This document shows, in pieces, positions 16,584-24,526 of a DNA stretch of 64,000 nt. The position numbers were made by a program, and so were the translations under genes. The stretch is from contig NZ_CP022113.1 in NCBI RefSeq assembly GCF_000730165.1, positions 248,001 through 312,000 on the forward strand, written 5' to 3'. Position 1 is the first letter of the stretch. Every line of letters starts with the position of its first letter. Source of the DNA: Nitrospirillum viridazoti CBAmc. GTDB taxonomy: Bacteria > Pseudomonadota > Alphaproteobacteria > Azospirillales > Azospirillaceae. A model generated the notes under the pieces. It ran no database searches and had not been told where the DNA came from. It worked only from the letters and a program-made list of their open reading frames with translations.

Positions 16584-19500
16584 GCCAATTCCTCCCGCAG
16601 GCGGGTTAGATCCTCAGGCGTGGAATTGCGCCGGGGATGCCATAGGCCGCGCCGCAAAGCCTCTTGGAACCGGTCCAGGATTTGGCGGGCGGCGTCGGGG
16701 TTGCTGTCCGACAGGAAGGCCCAGGTTTCGCTGTCCGCCACATAGGCATCATAGAGGCTGTCCACCTGGTGCGATCGCACGGCGCCCGTCAGCGCCGCCA
16801 GGGCCACGGCGCCATCCACCGTGCGGGCCAGGTTGGCGGCCCCGCTGTGGCCATGGCGGCGCTGGCCATCGATCCAGCGTGGGTTGGCGGCGCGGCCGCG
16901 CACCACGCGGGCGGCCTCCTCCGCCATGGTGCGGGGCGTGATGCGCTCCGGCTCGGCGCTGTCGACATGATAGAGGACGGGATCGCTGCCCAACAGGCCG
17001 GCGGCGGCGGCGAACCCGCCCTCAAACTGGGTCATGCCATCATTGTCCAGTACGTCGGTTTCGCGTTGGTCCTGGATATGGACCAAAGCGTCGGCCAGGC
17101 CCACGCGGCGGCGGAACAGGGCGGGCAAGGCCACGCCGTCCAGGTCCAGGCCATAGGCATGGCAGCCGGTGTCGAGATAAGCGGCGCCCAGCTGGTCGCG
17201 GGCCTGCCAGTCGCCGGTGGCCAGCGGTTGTGCCAGGCCGGTGCCGTAGCCGCCGGGGGCGGCGCCGTAGACGCGGGCCGTCGCCTGGCGGCCAGCCTCC
17301 GCCGTATCCATGCCACCGGCCACCAGGGCGTCGCGGTCGGCCCGCACGGCGGTGGCCAGAGGGTTGACCGCGTCCGGCTCGTCCAACCCGGCGACCTTGC
17401 GCGCCGCCTGGTCGAACAGGGCCAGCTGCGCCGGGAACATATCGCGGAACAGGCCGGAGATGCGCAGGGTCACATCCACGCGCGGCCGGCCCAGCACGGT
17501 AGCCGGCAACACCTCCACGCCCATCACCCGGCCGCTGCCGGCCTCCCACATAGGACGTACGCCCATCAGGGCCAGGGCCTGGGCCAGCTCTTCCCCGCCG
17601 GTGCGCAGGGTGGGGCTGCCCCAGCAATCCACCACCAGTTGGCGCGGCCAGTCGCCTTGGTCCTGCAGATGGCGCGTCAGCACGGCATCCGCCCCCTTCC
17701 AGCCCAAGGCCCAGGCGGTGGGCGTGGGCACGGCGCGGGGGTCGATGGCGTAAAGGTTGCGGCCGGTGGGCAACACGTCGGCCCGGCCGCGCGCGGGCGA
17801 CCCACCGGGGCCTGGGGCGACGAAGCGGCCATCCAGGCCGGCCAGCAGGGCGGCCATCTCCGCCGGGCCGCTGGCCGCCAACGGGGGCGCCGCCTCGGCC
17901 CGCAGAGTGGCCAGGACGGCTGCGGCTCTTTGCCATTCCGGATACGGAACGATCTGGCCTGACACCAGCTCCCGCACCAGGCCATCCAGCGCCGCCCGCA
18001 CCCGCCCAACGGACGGACCGGTGCCCGTCCGCTCCGCCAGCAGGGCCGGCAGGGGATGGGGCCAGGGCGCTGCGGCGTCGCCTGTGAAAAGGTCCTCCAG
18101 CGTGCCGGCCAGGCCTAGGTCGCGGGCCAACGCCTCGGTCATGGATGGCTGATCACGGCGGGGGAAGCGCGCCATGGCGGCCAGGAAGGCGGCCTGGGCG
18201 CCGTCGACCGGCGCCGCCCCGAAGACATGCAGCCCATCGCGGATTTGCATCTCCTTGATGTCGCAAAGATGGGCGTCCAGCCGGGCCAGGGCCTCGTCGG
18301 GAAGGTTCCCCGTGGCCAGATCGGTCGGCAGATTCAGGTCTCGGGTGACGCCGGCCTCCCAGGCCAGGTCGCGGATGCGGGCCCGCAGGGTGGGCAGGCG
18401 GCGCGGGTCCAGGCTCTGCGCCTGGGCGTATTCGTCCAGCGCTTGCTCCAGGGCCGCCAAATCGCCGTGCAGCCCCGCCGGCACAGGCGGCGGCGGCAGG
18501 TGCCCCACCAGCACGGCGCCCAGGCGGCGGCGGGCCTGTACGCCCTCGCCGGGGTTGGTGGCGATGTAGGGGTAGAGGACGGGCAGGGGGCCGGCCAGCC
18601 GCTCCGGCCAGCAGTCGGCCGACAGCGCCACGGCCTTGCCCGGCAGCCATTCCAGCGTGCCATGGGCGCCCACCTGCACCAGGGCATGGATATCTATCAC
18701 ATGGCGCAGCCACAGGTGAAAAGCGGCATAGCCGTGGCTGGGCGGGGTATCGGGGTCATGGTGGGCGGTGCTGTCGATAGCGCCATGTCCCCGGCTGGGC
18801 TGGACCGCCACCAGCACATTGCCGCAAGCCTGGACACGAAAGCGCAGGGCGCCGTCATGCGCCAGAGGGTCGGCCGAGGGTGGGCCCCAGCGGTCGGTGA
18901 TGGCGGCCAGCGCCGAGACATCCATAAGCCGGGTGTACTCTGTGAGGCTCAGGCCCGGCGCGGCGCCATCCAGGGGTCGGCGCAGGGCGGTCATCAGGGC
19001 GGCGCCGTCGGCCGGCTTGTCCGCCACCCCATAGCCGGCGCCGGTCAGAGCCGCCAGCATGGCCAGGGTGCTGGCCGGCGTGTCCAGGCCCAGCGCCAGG
19101 CCGGTGCCGCCGCGGGCCGGATAGTCGGACAGCACCAGGGCCACGCGTCGTCCCGCCGGTGGGGTGGCGGCCAGACGGGCCCAGGCAGCCGCCTTGTCGG
19201 CCAGCGCGTCCACCCGGTCGGCACGGGGACGGCTCAAGGCCGGGGCGTATTCCAGGGCGGCATCCCAGTCGGCGGCCGCCTTGAAGGCGATGGCGGGGCC
19301 CTGTAGGCGGCCGTCCATCTCCGGCAGCACCACGGTCATGGCCAGATCTGCGGGACCCAAGCCGGCGCGCGCCTTTTCCCACAGTACCTCCGTGCCCGTG
19401 GACAGCACGGCCTGCAGCACCGGCACACCGGGGGCGTCCAGGGGCGACGCATCCTCCGGACCCTGGCGCGCGGAAAATCCGGTGGCGTTCAGGACCACGG

Positions 19501-20269
19501 CCGGCTGCAGGGCCGCCAGTTGGGCCGCCAGCCATTGCGCAGCCGGGCCTTCCTTCAGGCTGGCCACGTAATAGAGGTGAGGCGCCAGGCCACGCCGGGC
19601 CAGGGCGTCGGCCAAGGCGTGAAGCGCCGCCAGATTGCCGGCCTGCAGGTGCGATCGGTAGAAAACCAGCGCCGCCGCTGGTCCCGCGACGGGTGCCGAC
19701 GGCCGCCAGCCTTCATGACGGCCATAGCGAGGCAGGGGCAGGGGCTCGCCCGCCAGCAGGTCGGCGGGCGGCTGCCGTCCCAGCAATTGGGCGGACTCGG
19801 CCAGGAACCGGACCGTGTTCTCGGGCCCGCCTTCCACGAAGCAGCGCCACAGCCGGCGGGCGGCGGCAGGATCCACGGTGCCGGCGGCATCCAGGCTGGG
19901 ATCCGCCTTGGCCTCCCCGGGCACCACGGCCAGGGCGATACCCCGGGCCCGGCAGGTCTCCGCCACCTGCTCCAGCCCATAGCGCCAGTAGCCGGCGCCA
20001 CCGTTCAGGCGCAGCACCACCAAACGGGCGCGCGATACCACCGCCTCGACATACATATCGACGGATAGGGGATGCCCCAGGCGCATCAGATTGGCCAGGC
20101 GCAGCGTGGGCCGCCAGGGAACATTACCCACGGCGTGGTAGGCGGCGGCCCCCGCCGACAGGTCACTGTCGGAAAAGGACAGCAACACGCACTCTGCCGG
20201 CGTCTGCCCCAAATCCTCGGCTTGGGGGGACGCCAGCAGATCCTCGGCCTGGGTGGGCAACAGGTGCAT
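16580..20269 (-). CDS. cobN: Cobaltochelatase subunit CobN
   Basis: CobN is the large substrate-binding subunit of the CobNST complex, which inserts cobalt into hydrogenobyrinic acid a,c-diamide with ATP. At 1229 aa it has the usual length and follows the CobN/BchH pattern. Visible blocks are NLMRLGHPLSVDMYVEAV near the N-terminus, VGAHGTLEWLPGKAVAL in the middle, and the C-terminal region with VDSLYDAYVADSETWAFL. CobS and CobT are not in this window and must be elsewhere. BchH and ChlH are related, but gene context supports CobN. It overlaps cobG by four bases and is separated from cobW by 154 bases. Confidence 0.95.
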   Translation of the reverse strand: MHLLPTQAEDLLASPQAEDLGQTPAECVLLSFSDSDLSAGAAAYHAVGNVPWRPTLRLANLMRLGHPLSVDMYVEAVVSRARLVVLRLNGGAGYWRYGLEQVAETCRARGIALAVVPGEAKADPSLDAAGTVDPAAARRLWRCFVEGGPENTVRFLAESAQLLGRQPPADLLAGEPLPLPRYGRHEGWRPSAPVAGPAAALVFYRSHLQAGNLAALHALADALARRGLAPHLYYVASLKEGPAAQWLAAQLAALQPAVVLNATGFSARQGPEDASPLDAPGVPVLQAVLSTGTEVLWEKARAGLGPADLAMTVVLPEMDGRLQGPAIAFKAAADWDAALEYAPALSRPRADRVDALADKAAAWARLAATPPAGRRVALVLSDYPARGGTGLALGLDTPASTLAMLAALTGAGYGVADKPADGAALMTALRRPLDGAAPGLSLTEYTRLMDVSALAAITDRWGPPSADPLAHDGALRFRVQACGNVLVAVQPSRGHGAIDSTAHHDPDTPPSHGYAAFHLWLRHVIDIHALVQVGAHGTLEWLPGKAVALSADCWPERLAGPLPVLYPYIATNPGEGVQARRRLGAVLVGHLPPPPVPAGLHGDLAALEQALDEYAQAQSLDPRRLPTLRARIRDLAWEAGVTRDLNLPTDLATGNLPDEALARLDAHLCDIKEMQIRDGLHVFGAAPVDGAQAAFLAAMARFPRRDQPSMTEALARDLGLAGTLEDLFTGDAAAPWPHPLPALLAERTGTGPSVGRVRAALDGLVRELVSGQIVPYPEWQRAAAVLATLRAEAAPPLAASGPAEMAALLAGLDGRFVAPGPGGSPARGRADVLPTGRNLYAIDPRAVPTPTAWALGWKGADAVLTRHLQDQGDWPRQLVVDCWGSPTLRTGGEELAQALALMGVRPMWEAGSGRVMGVEVLPATVLGRPRVDVTLRISGLFRDMFPAQLALFDQAARKVAGLDEPDAVNPLATAVRADRDALVAGGMDTAEAGRQATARVYGAAPGGYGTGLAQPLATGDWQARDQLGAAYLDTGCHAYGLDLDGVALPALFRRRVGLADALVHIQDQRETDVLDNDGMTQFEGGFAAAAGLLGSDPVLYHVDSAEPERITPRTMAEEAARVVRGRAANPRWIDGQRRHGHSGAANLARTVDGAVALAALTGAVRSHQVDSLYDAYVADSETWAFLSDSNPDAARQILDRFQEALRRGLWHPRRNSTPEDLTRLREELA

Positions 20270-20423
20270 GGGAGGGGCGGAACCCGTGTGACGACACTGA
20301 ACGACGAAAAGCGAGCTTTATGCCGCTCTAGCCCCTATACGCCGTCAATTCAACAGCGGGATGGGTCAACAGCGGGATTGGGCAGGGCACCGCTTTGCGT
20401 CCACGCCTCGTCCGCGCGGCCAA

Positions 20424-21473
20424 TCAGGCGGCCAGCGCCGCCTCGATGGCCGCCCTGTCCAGGCCCGTCTCACCGATCACCACCAGGCGGCTGCGCCGTG
20501 CCTCGTCCGGCCCCCACAGCCGATCGTAGCTGGTCTGGATGCGGGGGCCCACACCCTGCACCAGCAGGCGCATGGGCTTGCCCGGCACATCGATGAAGCC
20601 CTTCAGGCGCAGGATGCCGAAGCGCTGGGTGACATCGCCCAGCCGGCGGACCAGGGCCTCCGGATCGGCCTGGGACGGCAATTCGGCGACAAAGCTGGTG
20701 AAGTCATCGTGGTCGTGATCTTCCTCGTTGTCGTGATGGCTGACGCGGGCGTCCAGGTCGGCCTCCGCCGCGGCCGACAGGCCCAGCAGCACATTGGGGT
20801 CGACATCGCCATGGGCCACGCGCACCAGGGGCGGGGCGGTGGGCCGCAGGGCCTTCACCGTGTCGGCCACGGCGGCCAGCCCGGCCTCGTCCACCAGGTC
20901 GGTCTTGCTGACCAGGATGAGGTCAGCGCACAATACCTGATCCTCGAACACCTCCTGCACCGGGGTTTCATGCTCCACGGTGGCGTCGCCGGCCTCCATG
21001 GCGGCCTTCTGCCGCGCCAGCGCCTCCGCATCCGGGGCGAAGCGGCCTTCGGCCACGGCATCGGCCGCCACCACCGCCACCACGCCGTCCACCGTGACGC
21101 GCGAACGCACCGCCGGCCAGGTGAAGGCGCGCACCAGCGGCTTGGGCAGGGCCAGGCCGCTGGTCTCGATGATAATGTGGTCCGGCGGATCGGCGCGGTT
21201 CAGCAGCATTTCCAGCGCCGGCACGAAATCATCCGCCACGGTGCAGCACAGGCAGCCGTTGGCCAGTTCGATCACCCGATCCTCCGGGCAGGCCGCGTCG
21301 CCGCAGCCCTTGAGCACCGCGCCGTCCACACCGACGTCGCCGAACTCGTTGATGATCAGCGCCAGCTTGCGGCCGCCTGGGTTTTGCACCAGGCCACGGA
21401 TCAGCGTGGTCTTGCCGGCACCGAGGAAGCCGGTGATGACGGTGGCGGGGATTTTGGGCGTGGGCGCGGACAT
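20424..21473 (-). CDS. cobW: CobW-family G3E GTPase (cobalt chaperone candidate)
   Basis: CobW is a metal-dependent P-loop GTPase thought to hand cobalt to the cobalamin machinery. The 349-aa protein has Walker A GFLGAGKTTLI near residue 15, the metal-binding GCLCCTV motif (CxCC), ETSGLALP, and the GTPase specificity SKTDLVDEA. A His/Asp-rich loop (HHDNEEDHDHDDF) likely binds metal, and the CobW_C domain follows. I start at the ATG at 21473; the ORF extends 45 codons upstream into IS-derived sequence. The upstream region is short and ends in a transposase fragment. I could not find a B12 riboswitch there, which would be the expected control element. Confidence 0.92.
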   Translation of the reverse strand: MSAPTPKIPATVITGFLGAGKTTLIRGLVQNPGGRKLALIINEFGDVGVDGAVLKGCGDAACPEDRVIELANGCLCCTVADDFVPALEMLLNRADPPDHIIIETSGLALPKPLVRAFTWPAVRSRVTVDGVVAVVAADAVAEGRFAPDAEALARQKAAMEAGDATVEHETPVQEVFEDQVLCADLILVSKTDLVDEAGLAAVADTVKALRPTAPPLVRVAHGDVDPNVLLGLSAAAEADLDARVSHHDNEEDHDHDDFTSFVAELPSQADPEALVRRLGDVTQRFGILRLKGFIDVPGKPMRLLVQGVGPRIQTSYDRLWGPDEARRSRLVVIGETGLDRAAIEAALAA

Positions 21474-21570
21474 GGGCGTGTCTTTCAGGTACCTAAGGGA
21501 CGGAAGTGGATGCTGCGAAACTTTGAACAAAAAGAGAAGAGGCGATAAAATCATATGTCTACCTGAGGGA

Positions 21571-21618
21571 ATGCTTCGCGAAGGGTAGTCTATAAGGTTG
21601 GCCTTCATCGCGAAGCAT
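21571..21618. repeat. Inverted repeat between cobW and the IS481 fragment
   Basis: ATGCTTCGCGAAGG (21571-21584) is nearly complementary to 21602-21618 (CCTTCATCGCGAAGCAT). A self-complementary core CTTCGCGAAG lies inside the left arm. It may be the stem of a terminator or an IS end. It lies immediately before sequence homologous to IS481. Confidence 0.4.
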
Positions 21619-21626
21619 CAGGGGAC

Positions 21627-21893
21627 TGAGCGACAAAGTGATCCAGTTCACCTTCCCGCCACGATATGCCGATGGCCCGACGGCCCGGTACGTGACGCAC
21701 ATGTTCGACAGGCGATGCCAGGAGAATGGCATCGAACGCCGCCTTACCAAGATCAGGCATCCCTGGACCAACGGCCAGGTCGAGCGCATGAACCGAACCA
21801 TCAAGGAAGCCACGGTCAAACGCTACAACTACGACAGCCATGAACAGTTCGAGCAGCATCTGAACGCCTTGGTCGGCGCCTACAACTTTGCAA
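21627..21893 (+). mobile_element. IS481-family fragment
   Basis: Nearly identical to part of the complete IS481 element at 33317-33583, covering the middle to late part of the integrase core. Both IS ends are missing. The left ~15 bases are diverged and the homology stops sharply after position 21893, where IS5-type sequence begins. Confidence 0.85.
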
Positions 21894-22948
21894 TGCCCTT
21901 CGACCGGTCGTCGATGTCCCGCTGGCGCCAGCGTCTGGGCGAGGAGCGGCTGGCGGCGCTGATCCAGGAGAGCCTGCGGGTGGCCCAGGCCACCGGCGCG
22001 CTCAGCACCAAGGACCTGGCGCGCGTGGCGGTGGACACCACCGTCCAGCCCAAGGCCATCGCCCACCCCACCGACGCCCGCCTGACCCACAAGGCCATCG
22101 AGAAGCTGGTCGCCTTCGCCAAGGACAATGGCATCACGCTGCGCCAGAGCTATCTGCGCGTGGCCAAGAAGGCCGCCATCATGGTCGGCCGCTACACCCA
22201 CGCCCACCAGCACAAGCAGGCCAATCGCCAACTGAAGTTCCTGCGCACCCGCCTGGGCCGCCTCATCCGCGACATCAACCGCAAGATCGCCGCCAAGGGG
22301 GGCGTCAAGGCTCCGGCCCTCCTAGCCCGCTACGCCCCTTTATGCGACTTGGCCATCAAGATCAGCATGCAGACCCAGCGCCAGCGCGGGCAAAAGGTCT
22401 ATTCCCTCCATGCCCCCGAGGTCGAATGCATCGGCAAAGGCAAGGCCCGCGCCCCTTACGAGTTCGGTTGCAAGGTAAGCGTCGCCGTCCCCATCACCAA
22501 GCCCAAGGGAGGGCTCTTTGTCCTCCACGCCCAGGCCATCCACGGCAACCCCTTCGACGGACACACCCTCGCCAAGGCCGTCGCCGACATCAAGGCCAAC
22601 ACCGGGCGCGATCCAGACCGGGTCCACGTCGACAAGGGCTATCGCGGGCACAACCATCCCAACAAGTTCAAGGTCTGGATCACTGGCCAGGTCCGCAGAA
22701 CCACCGCCGCCATCAAGCGGGAGATGAAACGCAGGGCCGCCATCGAGCCCATCATCGGCCATCTCAAGGCCGAGCACCGCATGGGACGAAACTACCTCAA
22801 GGGACGCAGCGGCGACCGCATCAACGCCGTCCTCGCCGCCGCCGGCTTCAACTTCCACCTCCTCATTAGGTGGTTCAAAGACCTTTGGCGTGCCCTCTTC
22901 CAGCTCCTCCAAACCCAAAGCAAAATGGCGCTGATCAGCTCCAATTGA
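21638..22948 (+). pseudogene. In-frame chimera of an IS481 transposase fragment and an IS5-family transposase fragment
   Basis: The open frame encodes 436 residues from two unrelated transposases. The first ~85 residues (FPPRYADGPTARYV, GQVERMNRTIKEA) are the IS481 integrase core, including the final catalytic Glu. From about position 21894 the sequence becomes an IS5-family transposase lacking its N-terminus: FDRSSMSRWRQRLGEE, VAVDTTVQPKAIAHPTDARL (first catalytic Asp), VDKGYRGHN, and AAIEPIIGHLKAEHRMGRNYL. Neither part is complete, so the product cannot be a working transposase. The IS5 part also contains the KVYSLHAPEVECIGKGKA block, typical of the ISSod/IS5-group enzymes. The join shows that recombination or insertion removed the start of the IS5 gene and the end of the IS481 gene. 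Confidence 0.85.
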
Positions 22949-22976
22949 GCCAATCAGCGCCATTCTTCACAGATGA
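21894..22976 (+). mobile_element. IS5-family element, left-truncated
   Basis: IS5-type transposase sequence continues from the fusion point to the stop at 22948. The right end probably lies near 22976, where a different coding remnant begins. The left end and the N-terminal third of the transposase are missing. Confidence 0.6.
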
Positions 22977-23270
22977 CTAATTAAAGTCCAACTTGACGTT
23001 GATGCTGACAAGGCGCTTTGGATGCGGGGAACCCAAACAGCGCAGAAGGCGGTCGAGGAAATTTACGACCACGCCCGCAATGCGACGATGCATGGACGTA
23101 AAAATCACAAGAAAGGAAAGCCGGATAGTAAACCATTCCATGACTGGGAGTCTGGGCGCGAACGTGCTGAAGCTTTGGCTCGGTACTGCTTAATGGCTTG
23201 TATCGACTGGACTGCGCAGCACCCCGGCAGTGACGACCCGAGATCGTGGACGGTGCCGTCAATAGGTTGA
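22977..23270 (+). pseudogene. C-terminal remnant of an unknown protein (HEPN/Apea-like appearance)
   Basis: A stop-free frame begins right at the end of the IS5 fragment and ends at a TGA at 23268-23270. The ~97 residues have a convincing protein composition: QKAVEEIYDHARNATMHG, ERAEALARYCLMACIDW, and a polar tail DPRSW. The RNATMHG core followed by an alpha-helix resembles the end of Apea-like HEPN domains (R-x4-6-H type), which are RNases or RNA-binding helical bundles. That resemblance is tentative. The 5' part was removed by the IS5/IS481 rearrangement. A long minus-strand ORF over the same bases is taken to be its shadow. Confidence 0.45.
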
Positions 23271-23435
23271 AAGCTAATTGTTGCGTTTCGTTGTTGTTAT
23301 TTCGTGAATTATTAATGGCGTCTACTTCATCATCGGAAATGTCTCTGACTTTTGTTGACAAAAATTCGAAATTTTGGTGAAGATTCCTGAAGAGAAATTC
23401 GCCCATGTGGGCGTACCATTGCTTCGACATACTTA
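23271..23435 (-). pseudogene. 3' part of the AT-rich gene interrupted by the nested IS stack
   Basis: On the minus strand an AT-rich frame begins with MSKQWYAHMGEFLFRN, then NFEFLSTKVRDISDDEVDAI and a run of Asn. It abuts the left end of IS630 copy 1. If the sequence between 23436 and 31474 is removed, leaving one TA, the upstream gene at 31475-32513 continues into exactly this frame (...GENIS-IS-MSKQW...). The frame, the base composition and the flanking TA all agree. The true stop is uncertain, because the frame runs on antisense to the plus-strand remnant at 22977-23270. Confidence 0.6.
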
Positions 23436-23566
23436 TACCAACGAGCGCTGATGGCGACTCTCGCTAAGGGGATTGAACGAACCCGCTGTCGCGGGAATGG
23501 CGCCGCTGTTGGCGTATGAGGCCTCCGGTCTGAGGATTGCGGTTGTCGAAGCCCAATCCACAGACA

Positions 23567-23574
23567 GGAGGTTC
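23567..23574. repeat. Left copy of the 8-bp IS66 target duplication
   Basis: GGAGGTTC directly precedes the IS66 end at 23575; the identical octamer follows the right end at 26752-26759. Eight bases is the normal IS66 duplication. Confidence 0.9.
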
Positions 23575-23651
23575 GTAAGCGTCAGCGCAGCCCCGCCTTC
23601 CCATGGCGTTATTGATGGGCATGCTTGCCGCTCGGCTTGAGTGGTGGACGC

Positions 23652-24086
23652 ATGGATGACGTGACGGTGATCGGCAAGGAGGCGCTTCGAAGTGCTCATA
23701 CGAGCGCTTCGGAGTTGCACGGCGAAGTTTTGAGCGGGCCGGAGCGTCGGCGGCGCTGGAGTACCGAAGAGAAGCTGCGGGTTCTGGCGCAGAGCGTGGC
23801 GCCGGGGTCGTCGCCGAGCCTGACGTGCCGCATGCACGGTATCAGCACCGGTCAGCTATCGACGTGGCGCAAGCAGTTCCGGTCGGGTGAGCTGACGGGG
23901 TTCGTGCCGGTCTCGGTTGTTGCCGATGCGGCGTTGCCCGCACCGGCTGTCGTACCTGAAGTGGCGGAGCAGACGCCCGTTGCCGTCGGCGTGGTCGAGG
24001 TCGAGCTGCCGACCGGCGTGCGCCTGCGGATCACCGGCGATGTCGGTGAGGCGGCCTTGCGCCGGGTTTTGGCGGCATTGTCGTGA
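23652..24086 (+). CDS. tnpA: IS66-family accessory protein TnpA
   Basis: A 144-aa protein starting at the ATG at 23652. Its N-terminal half is an IS3/IS911-type HTH used by IS66 TnpA (RRRRWSTEEKLRVLAQS, then CRMHGISTGQLSTWRKQF). The C-terminal part is Val/Pro-rich with VEVELPTGVRLRITGDV, typical for these proteins. It overlaps tnpB by four bases. It is required with TnpB for IS66 transposition; its exact biochemical role is unclear. Confidence 0.92.
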   Translation: MDDVTVIGKEALRSAHTSASELHGEVLSGPERRRRWSTEEKLRVLAQSVAPGSSPSLTCRMHGISTGQLSTWRKQFRSGELTGFVPVSVVADAALPAPAVVPEVAEQTPVAVGVVEVELPTGVRLRITGDVGEAALRRVLAALS

Positions 24087-24430
24087 TCGGCCTTCCGGGC
24101 AATGTCCGCCTCTACCTGGCGTGCGGCGCGACCGACATGCGCCGTGGGTTCGACAGCCTGGCCGCTCAGGTGCAGACGATGCTGAGGCTTGATCCCCACG
24201 ACGGCGCGCTTTACGCCTTCCGGGGGCGGCGGGGTGACCTGATCAAGATTTTATGGTGGGACGGCCAGGGCCTCTGCCTGTTCTCCAAGCGGCTGGAGCG
24301 TGGCCGGTTCGTCTGGCCACAGGCCCGGGAGGGCTCGGTCGCGCTTACCGCCGCCCAGGTTTCCATGCTGCTGGAAGGGATCGATTGGCGGACGCCGGTG
24401 CGAACCTGGCAGCCGGACGCGGCCTGCTGA
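24083..24430 (+). CDS. tnpB: IS66-family protein TnpB (Orf2)
   Basis: A 115-aa protein with a GTG start overlapping the tnpA stop. It contains the invariant IS66 Orf2 pattern: YLACGATDMRRGFDSLAA, GALYAFRGRRGDLIKILWWDGQGLCLFSKRLERGRF, and LLEGIDWR. The family is essential for IS66 transposition, with unknown mechanism. Confidence 0.95.
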   Translation: MIGLPGNVRLYLACGATDMRRGFDSLAAQVQTMLRLDPHDGALYAFRGRRGDLIKILWWDGQGLCLFSKRLERGRFVWPQAREGSVALTAAQVSMLLEGIDWRTPVRTWQPDAAC

Positions 24431-24526
24431 GCGCGCTCGGTCCCGTGCGGCCCCCGGCGCGTCATAGTGACTCGGATGCTGTCCACCACGCTGCCGACGG
24501 CGGCGTTTTCGGGTAGAATCCGCCCC

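Noticed and set aside
16664-19306. Long plus-strand ORFs (over 350 codons) opposite cobN
   Set aside because: They lie entirely antisense to a well-recognised gene, are Gly/Gln/His/Arg-rich in the way GC-rich shadow frames are, and show no domain.
20360-20400. Short tandem repeat TCAACAGCGGGAT (two copies) between cobN and cobW
   Set aside because: Real but very short; no palindrome or known motif, so no function is claimed.
22340-22963. Minus-strand 207-codon ORF opposite the IS5 transposase
   Set aside because: Shadow of the IS5 coding sequence; Gly/Val/Asp-rich low-complexity reading with no domain.
23305-23435. Alternative continuation of the split AT-rich gene (…KYVEAMVRPHGR…)
   Set aside because: It needs different IS630 ends, losing two more bases, which conflicts with the shared-TA junction between the two copies. 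The MSKQW frame fits the TA rule and reads more like protein.
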